Shown here: positions 37,395-46,784 of the stretch, piece by piece | How the letters are laid out: the number at the start of each line of letters is the position of its first letter | Numbering within the stretch: position 1 is the first letter of the stretch | NCBI GenBank assembly: GCA_029260295.1 | Contig: JAJDDN010000003.1 | Span: 62,001 to 126,000 of the forward strand | DNA from: Phycisphaerales bacterium | GTDB taxonomy: Bacteria > Planctomycetota > Phycisphaerae > Phycisphaerales > UBA1924 | Reading direction: 5' to 3' | DNA length: 64,000 nucleotides | Notes under the pieces: model-generated | What the model saw: the letters and a program-made list of their open reading frames with translations, nothing else | Databases searched by the model: none | Told to the model about the DNA's origin: nothing | Translations under genes and position numbers: made by a program

Positions 37395-38414
37395 ATGAAA
37401 CCCAACCCCACCACACAATCCGACCCGCTCCCAACAACCAACCCTGACCGTGTCCCGGTTATTCGCTGTATCCTCGGTGGCGTCCTCATGGGGCTCGCCA
37501 ACCTCGTCCCGGGGATCTCCGGGGGCACCATGCTCGTCGCCTGCGGGATCTACACCCGCTTCATCGACGCCGTCTCCGATGTCACACGATTCAAGTTCAC
37601 TAAAAACGATCTGATCACCCTCGGGTGCGTGGTCGGCGGGGCAATTGTCGCCATCGGCGGGCTCGCCTCAGCGATCCACTGGTCGCTGGCCAATCACCGC
37701 TGGGTCATGTTCTCGCTCTTCATCGGTCTCACCCTCGGCGGCGTACCCATCCTATACAAAATGGCCAAACCGATCACCAAAAATGTTTGGATCGGCGTTG
37801 TGGTCGGTGCAGTTCTGATGGGCGGGCTTGTGTACCTCCAAGAATCCGGTGCTGATTCGTCAGGCCTCGATGGGCCTGCTGGTTTGGTCATCGGCGGGGC
37901 CGCGGCCGCCAGCGCGATGATCCTCCCCGGAGTCTCAGGCGCGTTCCTGCTCTTGCTCCTGGGTATGTACGAAACCATCATCGGCGCCATCAAAGACACC
38001 ATCAGCGCCCTCAAGGATGCGGATGTCTCGGCCGTCATGGATCAGATGTCCATCGTCATCCCCGTCGGGATCGGCGTCGTCCTCGGCGTCGTGGTCGTCA
38101 GCAATATCCTCCGCTGGGTCCTCCACAAATACGAACGCGTCACCCTCGGCGTATTACTCGGGCTCATCGTTGCCGCACCCGCGGGGCTCTATCCATTCCG
38201 CGATGGCACCATGCCACAAATCGGCGACACGATCAAGGGCGAGCTGGTTACGATTGAGAATCTCGAAGACATGCAAGCCAACGACAATGCCAAGGACTGG
38301 GAGCAATCCGCCTTTGCACCGAACGCCGGCCAGATCACAGGATCACTCGGGATTATCGTGCTCGGATTCGGCGCCACCCTCGGCATCGCCCGTCTCGGAC
38401 GCGAGCGAAACTGA
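37395..38414 (+). CDS. DUF368 membrane protein (PopT-like undecaprenyl-phosphate translocase family)
   Basis: 339 residues, about nine membrane helices. The two inverted-repeat signatures of the family are seen: GLANLVPGISGGTMLVACG near the N-terminus and ASAMILPGVSGAFLLLLLG in the middle. DUF368 proteins (PopT) recycle undecaprenyl phosphate across the membrane, which fits the nearby lgt and the cell-wall operon at 5-8 kb. The last ~24 codons run antisense through the end of lgt. Confidence 0.9.
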   Translation: MKPNPTTQSDPLPTTNPDRVPVIRCILGGVLMGLANLVPGISGGTMLVACGIYTRFIDAVSDVTRFKFTKNDLITLGCVVGGAIVAIGGLASAIHWSLANHRWVMFSLFIGLTLGGVPILYKMAKPITKNVWIGVVVGAVLMGGLVYLQESGADSSGLDGPAGLVIGGAAAASAMILPGVSGAFLLLLLGMYETIIGAIKDTISALKDADVSAVMDQMSIVIPVGIGVVLGVVVVSNILRWVLHKYERVTLGVLLGLIVAAPAGLYPFRDGTMPQIGDTIKGELVTIENLEDMQANDNAKDWEQSAFAPNAGQITGSLGIIVLGFGATLGIARLGRERN

Positions 38415-39485
38415 CCCCCCAGAGTTTCGCCCACCCCAGCCACCCATATGCGGCCGCTTAATCCGGTGGATCACGACCAATGCCACGATCCCTGTGATCA
38501 GCATCAACAACGAATACCCCTGCCCGCGTGACATAGGCCCAAACTGCGATACCCCCGCATCGGGCAGCCGGACCAGATCCATCGGGATGCGTCCCATCGC
38601 ATAGACGATCCACATCCACGCCCCAAGCACGCCAACGCGCCGGGGCTTGTGAGCGATCGCCCAAACAACGATAAACACCAGCAATCCATCAAAGAACGCC
38701 TGCATCAGCTGCGTCGGGTACCGCGCCGAGATCAAAAGCTCGAGTTGGTTCTGAAGATCTTCATTTCCCTTACGGATCATGTCCATTATCCGCATATACC
38801 CAAGCTCCCACGCTTCCTCGCTGGGGAGCATGTGCTGAGCAGATATCTGAATGATCTGAGCGAGCTGCTCGTCAGTTTGAGGCAGTGTGTTGAGTGGGCG
38901 TTCAAGAATCTCTTGCGGGTACCGAACCCCGTACCAAGGCGACGGCTTTCCAGGAAGAGCAACCACTTTGCCCAGCAGCTCGCCGTTGACAAAGTTCGCA
39001 AGTCTCCCGAGCATCAATCCCAGCGGAGCGACCATCGCGCACATGTCCATGACATGCATCGCCGGGCACACGCCGATCCGGTTGCCGTGCTCGTCTTTGA
39101 ATCCCTTGCCGATCCACCAGCACGCGGCCATCACCCCGAGGAACCCGCCATGCGAGGACATCCCGCCATTGGTAAGCCGCAGCACGCCCCACCACGGAGC
39201 CGACGCTGTAAAATCAATCAACAACGCCGGGTCATAGAGCACGATGTACCCAAGCCGTCCACCAACAATCACGCCGCCAACCAGCAGCATCATCGCGTCG
39301 GCGATCCGATCCCTCGGAATCGGAGTAACGCCTTTGCCCGCCAGCCACCGCAGCATGAAATACGCGATCGCAAAGGCGAGCAAGTATGACACCCCATACC
39401 AGCGGATGCCAAAGTCACCAGAGATCCGCCACACATACGGCGACAAGGTATGAAACCAGCCCAATTCAGCGAGTACAAGATTCAT
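38343..39485 (-). CDS. lgt: prolipoprotein diacylglyceryl transferase
   Basis: 380 residues. Adds diacylglycerol to the lipobox Cys of prolipoproteins, the first step of lipoprotein maturation, consistent with the several lipoproteins in this window. Family hallmarks: IRWYGVSYLLAFAIAY, GGRLGYIVLYDP, NGGMSSHGGFLGVM with the catalytic His, and the signature GRLANFVNGELLG. It is ~90 residues longer than E. coli Lgt: an insertion of roughly 60 residues (LPSEEAWELGYMRIMDMIRK) and an acidic tail. Its 3' end overlaps the convergent DUF368 gene by 72 nt. Confidence 0.95.
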   Translation of the reverse strand: MNLVLAELGWFHTLSPYVWRISGDFGIRWYGVSYLLAFAIAYFMLRWLAGKGVTPIPRDRIADAMMLLVGGVIVGGRLGYIVLYDPALLIDFTASAPWWGVLRLTNGGMSSHGGFLGVMAACWWIGKGFKDEHGNRIGVCPAMHVMDMCAMVAPLGLMLGRLANFVNGELLGKVVALPGKPSPWYGVRYPQEILERPLNTLPQTDEQLAQIIQISAQHMLPSEEAWELGYMRIMDMIRKGNEDLQNQLELLISARYPTQLMQAFFDGLLVFIVVWAIAHKPRRVGVLGAWMWIVYAMGRIPMDLVRLPDAGVSQFGPMSRGQGYSLLMLITGIVALVVIHRIKRPHMGGWGGRNSGGSVSLASETGDAEGGAESEHDNPE

Positions 39486-40300
39486 AGAACACTCTCAAGA
39501 ACTTGGTCTGATGGTTTCGGGGCCCGGATGCCGTAGAACCGTTCGGTGTTGTCATCGATCTGCTCGTGGAACTCTGCAAATGACACGCCTCGGATCTTGG
39601 CGAGGAACTCGGCGGTGTACCGCGACCAACCAGGCATGCACGGGCGCTTGCCCCGCATCGGATCGGGAGACAGGAATGGCGCATCGGTCTCAACCATAAT
39701 CCGATCACTGGGCACCAAGACCGCCGCCTGGGCAACCTCTTTGGCGTTGCTATAAGTCACGACCCCGGTGAATGAAATACTCGCACCAAAGTCCAGCACC
39801 ATCCTCGCTTCATCGGGCGAGCCGGTGAAGCAGTGGAACACAAACCGGTCCCCGTCGAGCTTGGTCGATTGAAGTATCGGGATCAGATCCGCAAACGCCT
39901 TCCGGCAATGAATCACGATCGGCAGCTTAAACCCATCATCCCAGCACGACTCAATCACAGCAAGCTGCTCAGCAAGCACCGTTCTTTGGATCAACTTTGG
40001 GGGGTCATCGTAATGATTGTCGAGGCCGAGCTCGCCGAATGCGACGCACTTTGGATCCTTCGCGTGATTCGACAGCACATTCCAATCATGCGGCCCCTTG
40101 TCCGCATACAACGGATGCACCCCGACACTGCACCACACAAACTCGTGCTCACGAGCGAGCAGGAGCGTGTCAACCGAGTCCTGGGTCGTCGTCGCGATGC
40201 TGATCGCCCCCATCACACCCAAAGCCGCGGCTTCGTCGAGCACCGAATCGATCCGCCCGGCGTAATCCGAGAATGTAAGATGGCAATGGGTATCAATCAC
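39482..40300 (-). CDS. tatD: TatD-family metal-dependent hydrolase
   Basis: About 272 residues. TatD proteins are 3'-5' DNases/RNases of the amidohydrolase fold. Motifs: VIDTHCHLTFSDY (metal ligands H-x-H), CSVGVHPLYAD, AFGELGLDN, LPIVIHCRKAFADL, FHCFTGSPDEARMVL and VETDAPFLSP. GTG start at 40300 follows TATATT by 5 nt (leaderless pattern) and matches where family members begin; ATG 40336 is an alternative. Its TGA overlaps the lgt start as ATGA. Confidence 0.92.
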   Translation of the reverse strand: MIDTHCHLTFSDYAGRIDSVLDEAAALGVMGAISIATTTQDSVDTLLLAREHEFVWCSVGVHPLYADKGPHDWNVLSNHAKDPKCVAFGELGLDNHYDDPPKLIQRTVLAEQLAVIESCWDDGFKLPIVIHCRKAFADLIPILQSTKLDGDRFVFHCFTGSPDEARMVLDFGASISFTGVVTYSNAKEVAQAAVLVPSDRIMVETDAPFLSPDPMRGKRPCMPGWSRYTAEFLAKIRGVSFAEFHEQIDDNTERFYGIRAPKPSDQVLESVL

Positions 40301-40305
40301 ACAAG

Positions 40306-40311
40306 AATATA
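40306..40311 (-). promoter_or_regulatory. -10 box supporting the GTG start of tatD
   Basis: TATATT, CTTGT, GTG reading the minus strand. Confidence 0.45.
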
Positions 40312-40367
40312 GGGCTTCAAACACACCAGCACACATCACTCCATGATCAAGCAGGCAACAATACAAC

Positions 40368-41321
40368 ATGGACAGCTATTCGCTTCCCAGCACCCCACTC
40401 CTCAAAGCACGCCCAATCGATGGGCACAAGGGCACCTTCGGCACCGTAGGAATCATTGGAGGCTCAGCCGGCAACCCCGGAGGGCCTAATGATCTGAAGC
40501 CACGAATGATCGGCGCCCCAGCTCTTGTTGCGATCGGTGCAAACGCCGCTGGTTGCGGGCTCGTCAAAATCGGAACCCCCGAGCCGATCCTCAATGCGGT
40601 CCTCACCCTTGCCCCAATGGCAACAGGTCTCCCCATCGGCGTCACACCCAATGGCGAACTCATCGCTGCCGATGCCCAATCTGTACTGGATCGCCTTGCC
40701 TCCGAATCCGACGCGATCGTCATCGGCCCTGGCTTCGGGACCGGAGACAACATCGGACAACTCGTTCTCAGCGCATTGAAACTACAAGAATCAAGCCGTT
40801 GCAAATCGGTCATCGTCGATGCCGATGCAATCAACTCATTGTGCAGAATCAATGGTCTTTCCGATCAGCTTCATGGCAACATCATCATGACACCGCACCC
40901 AGGAGAAGCGCAACGATTGCTCGACGCCCTGGGATTCACCGGATCTCCCAGCGGAACCCCAGACGAACGCGCCATTGTGTGTAACACGCTTGCGGACGCA
41001 CTTGGATGCATTGTTGTGCTCAAGGGGTTGGGCACGGTGGTTTCTGATGGGCGTCGTAGCTGGGCATGCCAGCACGGGCACCCATGCCTTGCAACCGGTG
41101 GCACTGGCGATATTCTCGCAGGCATGATCGGATCATTGGCGGCACAGTGCGTTGACAATCCAGAAACGGACCTCTTTATCAGCACATGCATCGCGGTCGA
41201 CGCGCACGCAAAGAGCGGGGAGCAATGGGCCACAAAAATGGGTGCAAACTCGGGGCTCAATCCACAAAATTTTGGATCTTACATCCCAGTCGAAATTGGC
41301 CAATATCAGCATCCAAGTTAA
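40368..41321 (+). CDS. nnrD: ADP/ATP-dependent NAD(P)H-hydrate dehydratase
   Basis: 317 residues, the dehydratase half only (no NnrE epimerase domain). Repairs hydrated NAD(P)H. Motifs: GHKGTFGTVGIIGGSAG, AAGCGLVKIGTPEPI, VIGPGFGTGDNIG, VDADAINSL, MTPHPGEAQRLL, and CLATGGTGDILAGMIGSLAAQ with the catalytic Asp. Divergent from tatD. Confidence 0.93.
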   Translation: MDSYSLPSTPLLKARPIDGHKGTFGTVGIIGGSAGNPGGPNDLKPRMIGAPALVAIGANAAGCGLVKIGTPEPILNAVLTLAPMATGLPIGVTPNGELIAADAQSVLDRLASESDAIVIGPGFGTGDNIGQLVLSALKLQESSRCKSVIVDADAINSLCRINGLSDQLHGNIIMTPHPGEAQRLLDALGFTGSPSGTPDERAIVCNTLADALGCIVVLKGLGTVVSDGRRSWACQHGHPCLATGGTGDILAGMIGSLAAQCVDNPETDLFISTCIAVDAHAKSGEQWATKMGANSGLNPQNFGSYIPVEIGQYQHPS

Positions 41322-41498
41322 AAAAACGCTATTAGCCACTAAAAATCAAGTGAAATTGTCTGATTTTGGATATTCGGATGCCGTAATCAGCTTGGCCAAT
41401 ATTTTAATGTCCCCACACATTTAGTCTCCACCCTCTTCTTCATATAGACGATTTATTCTTCATAAATACATGCTAATGAACGAAGGATACCTGGCCAC

Positions 41499-44396
41499 AT
41501 GGCGTCATTGAACAATCACATACACAATCCAGCGACCAGTCAAAGTCCTCTGGAAAAGAATGAATCTACACCGGTTCCTACGGACACCAAGATCTTTGGA
41601 CGCTTGGTGTCGAGCCTGCGATTCCGATTCGCGGCGACCATGATCGTTCTTCTGGCGGCGAGTCTCTTTACACAGTTCACACTCAGTAGTCATCTCTCCC
41701 AATCCACAGACGACAAAGAAATCCTCAATATCGCAGGCCGGCAACGGATGCTTGTCCAACAAATTTCAAAGGAAGCCTACCGGATCAACTTTGCTCTTAG
41801 CGATCTTCAATGGAGTAAAATCCATGAATCGGTTCAGCACACCGACCAAGCCCGGAGCGAACTCCGAGTTGGGCATGTCAAAATCTTGGATTATCTACAG
41901 AACAACCCTCACCGGCTGGGCAGCGATCATAAGCTGTTCAAAATATCCCAAGATCTACAGCCTCTTCTTGAATCGTACTTGGGCCATACCCAAAGAACTC
42001 ATTTGCTCGCCCTCAATGAAGACGAAGACGGGCTCCTGTCAAACAATCATTTGATTTTCAGGTCCGAGACTTCAATTTCACTCAAACTCGATTTATTTAT
42101 TACAGAGCTCACAAAGAACTCTGTAGCCCGAAACAAGCATACTGCATCTATCGGATGGCTCATTCTCGGGCTTATTGTGCTTGCCGGGCTCGGGATCTTC
42201 TTTCTGGTTGTTGAGCCGAGACTTCGGTCTCACAAAAAGGCATTGATTCAAAACCTGAGCCTCTCCAAGAGTGCAGAAATCTCGGAGCAACTCCTCGCAA
42301 TCCAGCAGCGTGGCACTGAACTGGCTGCCATTGTCCTCAATACTGATCTTAATGGCACAATCACGAAGGTGAATGACAAAATGTGCGAGTTTACAGGGTT
42401 CTCACGAGAAGAGTTGATCGGAGCAAATCCCAGAATCATGAACTCTGGGCACCACCCGCCAGAGTTTTTCGAAGAGATGTTTGCAACGATCCAGAGCGGA
42501 GAAATCTGGCGTGGCGAAATGTGCGACCGTCGAAAGAATGGCTCAATATTCTGGGCCGATACAACCATTGTCCCAATGCTCGATTCGGACGGAAAAATTT
42601 TCCAGTACTATTCACTCAGAATCGATGTCACTCGACAGAAAGAAGCGGAGCATGAACTCAGCACGATTCTCGATTCGCTCCCATCAGTTGTGCTTTATAA
42701 AGACGAGAAAGACACCATCTTGCGTCACAACAAGGCGGCCGCCGACACCATCGGACTTGACTCAAACCAGATCAATAACCACAAAGGCAGCGAGTTGTTT
42801 CCCGGAGATACACTGATCTCGTCGTATGCCGATGATCTTGAAATCCTTGTCAGCGGCACCGCCAGTATGGGTATCGTTGATACCTATACAAACTCACAAG
42901 GACAGCACCGGACAATGCGGATCGACAAAATCCCCATGATCGACATCGGCGGTTTCTACAGTCGGTTGGTCACCATCGCTACTGACATTACAGAGAACAT
43001 AGAGCTCGAACAACGCTCATCCCTGACCATCGAAGCCACCAAGGCGGGGATCTGGGATTGGGATATCAGCAACAACACAATGGTAGTCAACGATCGGTAT
43101 CTCACAATGCTGGGCGACAACACAACCCAAAGCCCGATCACGACCGAATACTATCGCGACCGCCTGCACCCCGATGACCGCGATCGAATTCTGAATCAAA
43201 TCCAGAACTCTCAGTTCTCCCCCGACGATCAGTACCATGCCGAGTTCAGATTACGCAACGGTGATGGATCATATCGATGGATCCAATCAATCGGGAAGAT
43301 TATCCAAATCCAAACCGATGGCACCATCAAACGGATGATCGGCCAACACCTCGATATCGACTCGTCAAAGCGGCTCGAGCTCGCCGTCCGATCTGCACTC
43401 GAGCTCCGTGCCAAAGATTCTGAAAGAGAAACGCTCGAGGACCTGTCCAGATCGCTCGGATCAGCCACCCACGCATCGATGGTGTGTATCACCCGACTCT
43501 TCCAGAAGAACGGACAACAATGGGCACGCATCGTCGCCGGGACCAACAACGGCGAGCCGATTGAATGCTTCGAATATAAAATCGCAAACACACCATGCGA
43601 GCGAACCCTAGATCTCGGCTACTGCCATTTCCCGGACCAGGTAGCACTCGAGTTCCCAGAGAACAAAGCTTTCCATCAACAGAATATGCGAGGCTATGTA
43701 GGGACATCACTCACGAACATCACCGGCAAAGTCATCGGAGTCATGTTTATCATGGACCCGGAGCCGCTCAACCCCCCGTTTGATCCTCGGACAGCCCTCA
43801 AGCTCTTCGGAGCCCGTGCATTGGTTGAACTCGAACACAGCGACACACAGGATGAACTCCGCAAAGCAGCCCTGCTCGCAGAAGAACTCAGTCAGTCCAA
43901 GAGCGACTTCCTCGCAAACATGAGCCACGAGATCCGAACCCCGATGACCGCCATCCTCGGCTTTGCAGACCTCCTCGAAGAAGATGGTGATGTCAAGCTC
44001 GCCCCAACCCGACGAATCGAAGCCATCAAAACAATCCAGAACAACGGCAACCACCTGCTGACGATCATCAACGACATTCTGGATATCTCCAAGATCGAAG
44101 CCGGGAAAATGAACCTTGAGCTGATTAAAAGCGAGCCGATCGAAATCCTCCAGCAGATCGCTTCGCTCATGCGTGAACGCGCACAAGGCAAGGGGCTCGA
44201 GTTTAATGTGGTGTTTGATTCACACATCCCCCACTTTATTACAACTGACCCGACCCGCTTGCGGCAGGTACTCATCAATCTCATCGGAAACGCAATCAAG
44301 TTCACCGAAACAGGGACAATCACTGTCCGCTGTTCACTCACCGATGATCAGAAACCCATGATGATTTCGAAATCATCGACACAGGAATCGGGATGA
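41499..44396 (+). CDS. hybrid sensor histidine kinase, 5' part (PilJ-like sensor, PAS x3, GAF, HisKA)
   Basis: 965 residues. Transmembrane helix near 45-62 and another near 217-240 enclose a periplasmic segment with the PilJ/nitrate-sensor start DDKEILNIAGRQRMLVQQIS. PAS domains follow at about 268-384, 385-500 and 507-624, a GAF domain at 640-780 (with Cys-rich SMVCITRLF, TPCERTLDLGYCHF), and the HisKA dimerisation domain with the phosphoacceptor His in MSHEIRTP (~residue 810). The ATP-binding domain begins (N box INLIGNAIKF ~residue 927) but the frame then goes off and stops. The G1 box reads correctly only in the frame of the next gene. See the separate finding on the frameshift. Confidence 0.85.
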   Translation: MASLNNHIHNPATSQSPLEKNESTPVPTDTKIFGRLVSSLRFRFAATMIVLLAASLFTQFTLSSHLSQSTDDKEILNIAGRQRMLVQQISKEAYRINFALSDLQWSKIHESVQHTDQARSELRVGHVKILDYLQNNPHRLGSDHKLFKISQDLQPLLESYLGHTQRTHLLALNEDEDGLLSNNHLIFRSETSISLKLDLFITELTKNSVARNKHTASIGWLILGLIVLAGLGIFFLVVEPRLRSHKKALIQNLSLSKSAEISEQLLAIQQRGTELAAIVLNTDLNGTITKVNDKMCEFTGFSREELIGANPRIMNSGHHPPEFFEEMFATIQSGEIWRGEMCDRRKNGSIFWADTTIVPMLDSDGKIFQYYSLRIDVTRQKEAEHELSTILDSLPSVVLYKDEKDTILRHNKAAADTIGLDSNQINNHKGSELFPGDTLISSYADDLEILVSGTASMGIVDTYTNSQGQHRTMRIDKIPMIDIGGFYSRLVTIATDITENIELEQRSSLTIEATKAGIWDWDISNNTMVVNDRYLTMLGDNTTQSPITTEYYRDRLHPDDRDRILNQIQNSQFSPDDQYHAEFRLRNGDGSYRWIQSIGKIIQIQTDGTIKRMIGQHLDIDSSKRLELAVRSALELRAKDSERETLEDLSRSLGSATHASMVCITRLFQKNGQQWARIVAGTNNGEPIECFEYKIANTPCERTLDLGYCHFPDQVALEFPENKAFHQQNMRGYVGTSLTNITGKVIGVMFIMDPEPLNPPFDPRTALKLFGARALVELEHSDTQDELRKAALLAEELSQSKSDFLANMSHEIRTPMTAILGFADLLEEDGDVKLAPTRRIEAIKTIQNNGNHLLTIINDILDISKIEAGKMNLELIKSEPIEILQQIASLMRERAQGKGLEFNVVFDSHIPHFITTDPTRLRQVLINLIGNAIKFTETGTITVRCSLTDDQKPMMISKSSTQESG

Positions 44397-45091
44397 CCCC
44401 GGCACAGTGCAATAACATCTTCGATGCATTCACCCAAGCAGATTCCTCGACCTCCCGCAGGTTCGGAGGCACCGGGCTCGGACTCAATATCTCTGCATCC
44501 CTAGCGCAAATGCTCGGCGGAACCATCCGTGTCTACTCAAAGCCTGAAAGTGGCTCGCGGTTCATACTCACCATTGATCCGGGATTCATCTCAGAAACCA
44601 AGTTCGTTGACAGCAATGACTTCAAAGAGTCTGAACCCGAAGCGATCCAATCCGCTTCTCTAATGCCTGCCGAACGGCGGCTCGATGGCAAACAGATCCT
44701 GCTTGTTGAGGATGGTCCCGACAACCAGAAACTCATCAGCTTCCATCTCCGTAAAGCCGGAGCGGTTGTGGATTTCGCGAACAACGGACAGATCGCTCTC
44801 GATCAGATCACAGCCGAGGATTCTCCGAACTACGACCTGGTGATTATGGACATGCAAATGCCCGTCCTTGATGGCTACAACACTACGGCTGCTCTACGGA
44901 AGAACGGGTTCACTGCTCCAATCATCGCCCTGACAGCACACGCGATGCAGGGCGATCGACAGAAATGTCTCGATGCCGGGTGTACTGCATATCAAACCAA
45001 ACCGATCGACAAGATATTGTTGATTGCAGAATGCGTAGATCAGATCATGAAATCTCAGCAAGGCGACCTTCCCATACGGGACGCCGCCTAG
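44393..45091 (+). CDS. hybrid sensor histidine kinase, 3' part (end of HATPase domain plus receiver)
   Basis: 232 residues in a different frame from the preceding gene, overlapping its stop by 4 nt (ATGA). Residues 1-65 are the rest of an ATPase domain: FDAFTQADSSTSRRFGGTGLGLNI (G2 box) and IRVYSKPESGSRFILTI. Residues ~98-215 are a receiver domain: ILLVEDGPDNQKLI, phosphoacceptor D153 in VIMDMQMPVLDG, and the conserved Thr/Lys in LTAHAMQGDRQ and YQTKPIDK. The DTGIG G1 box lies just upstream of this ATG in the same frame, so the two pieces were one protein. Confidence 0.8.
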   Translation: MTPAQCNNIFDAFTQADSSTSRRFGGTGLGLNISASLAQMLGGTIRVYSKPESGSRFILTIDPGFISETKFVDSNDFKESEPEAIQSASLMPAERRLDGKQILLVEDGPDNQKLISFHLRKAGAVVDFANNGQIALDQITAEDSPNYDLVIMDMQMPVLDGYNTTAALRKNGFTAPIIALTAHAMQGDRQKCLDAGCTAYQTKPIDKILLIAECVDQIMKSQQGDLPIRDAA

Positions 45092-45145
45092 CGTTTCACT
45101 CTTGCATACATCTCTCGTATCAACTGATTCCCACCAGCAGAATAA

Positions 45146-45235
45146 CGGATCGGGAGGGATTCGAACCCTCGAAACGGGTTTACCCCGTTTACCGGATTAG
45201 CAATCCGGCCCCTTCAGCCTCTCGGGCACCGATCC
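45146..45235 (-). tRNA. tRNA-Ser, anticodon GCU
   Basis: Full cloverleaf on the minus strand: acceptor GGATCGG/CCGATCC, discriminator G, anticodon loop TTGCTAA, long variable arm AAACGGG-GTAA-CCCGTTT, T arm GAGGG-TTCGAAT-CCCTC. CCA is not encoded. Confidence 0.95.
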
Positions 45236-45266
45236 AACAACAAGCACATCTCGCTCGCAGTCGGCA

Positions 45267-45295
45267 AGCGTAGACCCCGGACCCCAATTGAACAA
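45267..45295 (-). promoter_or_regulatory. promoter of tRNA-Ser(GCU)
   Basis: On the minus strand TTGTTC, 17 nt, TACGCT, ending about 32 nt before the tRNA. The layout matches the TTGGCT-17-TACACT promoter of the other tRNA-Ser gene. Confidence 0.5.
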
Positions 45296-45349
45296 GGGAC
45301 CCAAGCCCTGTAGAGGCCAGAATCCCTTGATCTTGTCCGTATCAACCAA

Positions 45350-45376
45350 GCACCCCGCTACCCACCAGCGGGGTGC
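45350..45376 (-). terminator. terminator of the coiled-coil gene
   Basis: 10-bp perfect stem GCACCCCGCT / AGCGGGGTGC with 7-nt loop; TTGGTTGAT tail on the minus strand. Confidence 0.65.
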
Positions 45377-45432
45377 CCAATTTATACGATATATCTGGTT
45401 TCTATCGCTCAGCATGGAGCGTTAGACAAGAT

Positions 45433-45708
45433 TTAGTCGGCACCATTGCTCCCGTTGTCGGTTTCGAGCATATTGCGGAGGTATTTGTTCTCACGGCGAG
45501 TCGCTTCCAGATCAAACACAAGGTATTTGACGCTCAGACGGAGGTGATCGAGCGAGTCCTGGAGTTCGGCGACGGTCTTCTTCATGCGATCATGACGGCC
45601 TTGGGTTTCTTCTGCCAGTTTGGCGAGCTTGGGACGCTGGCCCTCTGGGAGTGAATCGATCTGGCCGAGGAGAGTAGCGAGGCGTGTTTGGAATTCGTTT
45701 TCGGTCAT
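45433..45708 (-). CDS. small coiled-coil protein (91 aa)
   Basis: 91 residues, almost entirely helical with heptad character (FQTRLATLLGQIDSLPEGQ; AEETQGRHDRMKKTVAELQDSLDHLRLSVKYLVFDLEATRREN). Pattern resembles small planctomycete coiled-coil proteins; no function assigned. AAAGGA lies 9 nt before the ATG. The open frame continues upstream but without family character; ATG 45708 is the real start. Confidence 0.7.
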   Translation of the reverse strand: MTENEFQTRLATLLGQIDSLPEGQRPKLAKLAEETQGRHDRMKKTVAELQDSLDHLRLSVKYLVFDLEATRRENKYLRNMLETDNGSNGAD

Positions 45709-45954
45709 GATGATATGTCCTTTCAGCTTTGTGATTGTGCTGACAGTTGCGTCAGTGACAATCCCAGTTGCACACCCCCGGCCAACAACCGCCGAGATCC
45801 CGTGCCAAACCGATGAACGCAAAAAGCGTCCGAGAAAAATCCCATCCTGGGACCCGAGCAATCCGTTTTGATCATCCATGCCGATTCTGGGTCCAGATGC
45901 GTCCTTCGCCTCTGGTGGGATCATGGGTCCGGCTGTGCCGGATGATGCCCAGAA

Positions 45955-46596
45955 TCAACGCGAGCGGTGGAGCCGCTGCAACGCTTGTCGCCCCGCTGGC
46001 GGGGCCGAATCCCGGATCTGCACCAACTCAGAGGCTGGTACATCACGGGCTTCACGAACCATCTTACCAAGATGCTTCCAAAGAATCTTCTCAAAGAACC
46101 CAAAGAAATCTTCCAGCTCATGACGCGTGAACTTGCTCAGCGGATCGCTCAGCCCGCTCTGCATCACCGCCCAGTCGATCAAAGGCCCGCCAGAATCGGT
46201 AAATCTGTACAAACTCAGCGTCGCCTTGAGCCGCTGACCGGGGGTCGCAAACGGGTCGCGGGCGGCGTCCGGAATTGTGGTCATGATCTGCATAACTTCT
46301 CGGGCCGTCGCTTTGAGGATCGGATTCGACGCCCCATCGCTGCGAGCGGTGATCGTTTCCTTCTCAGTCACCACCCCAACCCGGTCTCCCGCGGCCTCGA
46401 TCTTGGCGAAAGCCGTGGATACTGTTTTGAGCCCCGCCCGGTCGAACCGGATCACCAGCCGCTGGCAGGGAACCCCCTCGTGATCGCCCATCGAGGAGGT
46501 CGAAACGATCCCAACCCCCCACTCTGGCTGGGAAGCATGGACCACCCGGTCGCCCATCTGGAATCTCTGAATATCGGTCGAACCGGTTGGTTTCAC
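45955..46596 (-). CDS. DUF3553-domain protein
   Basis: About 213 residues. The N-terminal segment MGDRVVHASQPEWGVGIV...RLVIRFDRAGLKTVS matches the DUF3553 small beta domain (resembling a Tudor/CarD-like fold, probably nucleic-acid or protein binding). The rest is helical (AREVMQIMTTIPDAARDPF; HELEDFFGFFEKILWKHLGKMVREAR) without a recognised family. Start ambiguous: GTG 46596 has AAGGA six bases upstream; a TTG at 46650 opens the frame further. The 46597-46784 stretch holds a G/C-run-rich segment and the rpoZ leader. Confidence 0.7.
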   Translation of the reverse strand: MKPTGSTDIQRFQMGDRVVHASQPEWGVGIVSTSSMGDHEGVPCQRLVIRFDRAGLKTVSTAFAKIEAAGDRVGVVTEKETITARSDGASNPILKATAREVMQIMTTIPDAARDPFATPGQRLKATLSLYRFTDSGGPLIDWAVMQSGLSDPLSKFTRHELEDFFGFFEKILWKHLGKMVREARDVPASELVQIRDSAPPAGRQALQRLHRSR

Positions 46597-46784
46597 AACA
46601 TATCCTTCATTTGGAGCATTAAACGAGGGCGTCCACACGAATCGCCCCAAAACCCCCCAAACCCCCCAAGCGGTTGTCGCCCAACCGGTTGCAAAGGCCT
46701 AAACTCTCCCCTGCCACGCGTCACAGGCATGACCTGGCCAATCCCACCCGCAGGATTACCCTACGGCACCCCAAAGGATAGCAG

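Noticed and set aside
44340-44400. Programmed -1 frameshift in the histidine kinase
   Set aside because: No X-XXY-YYZ slippery heptamer in the correct phase and no following stable structure is visible; a one-base deletion explains the data better.
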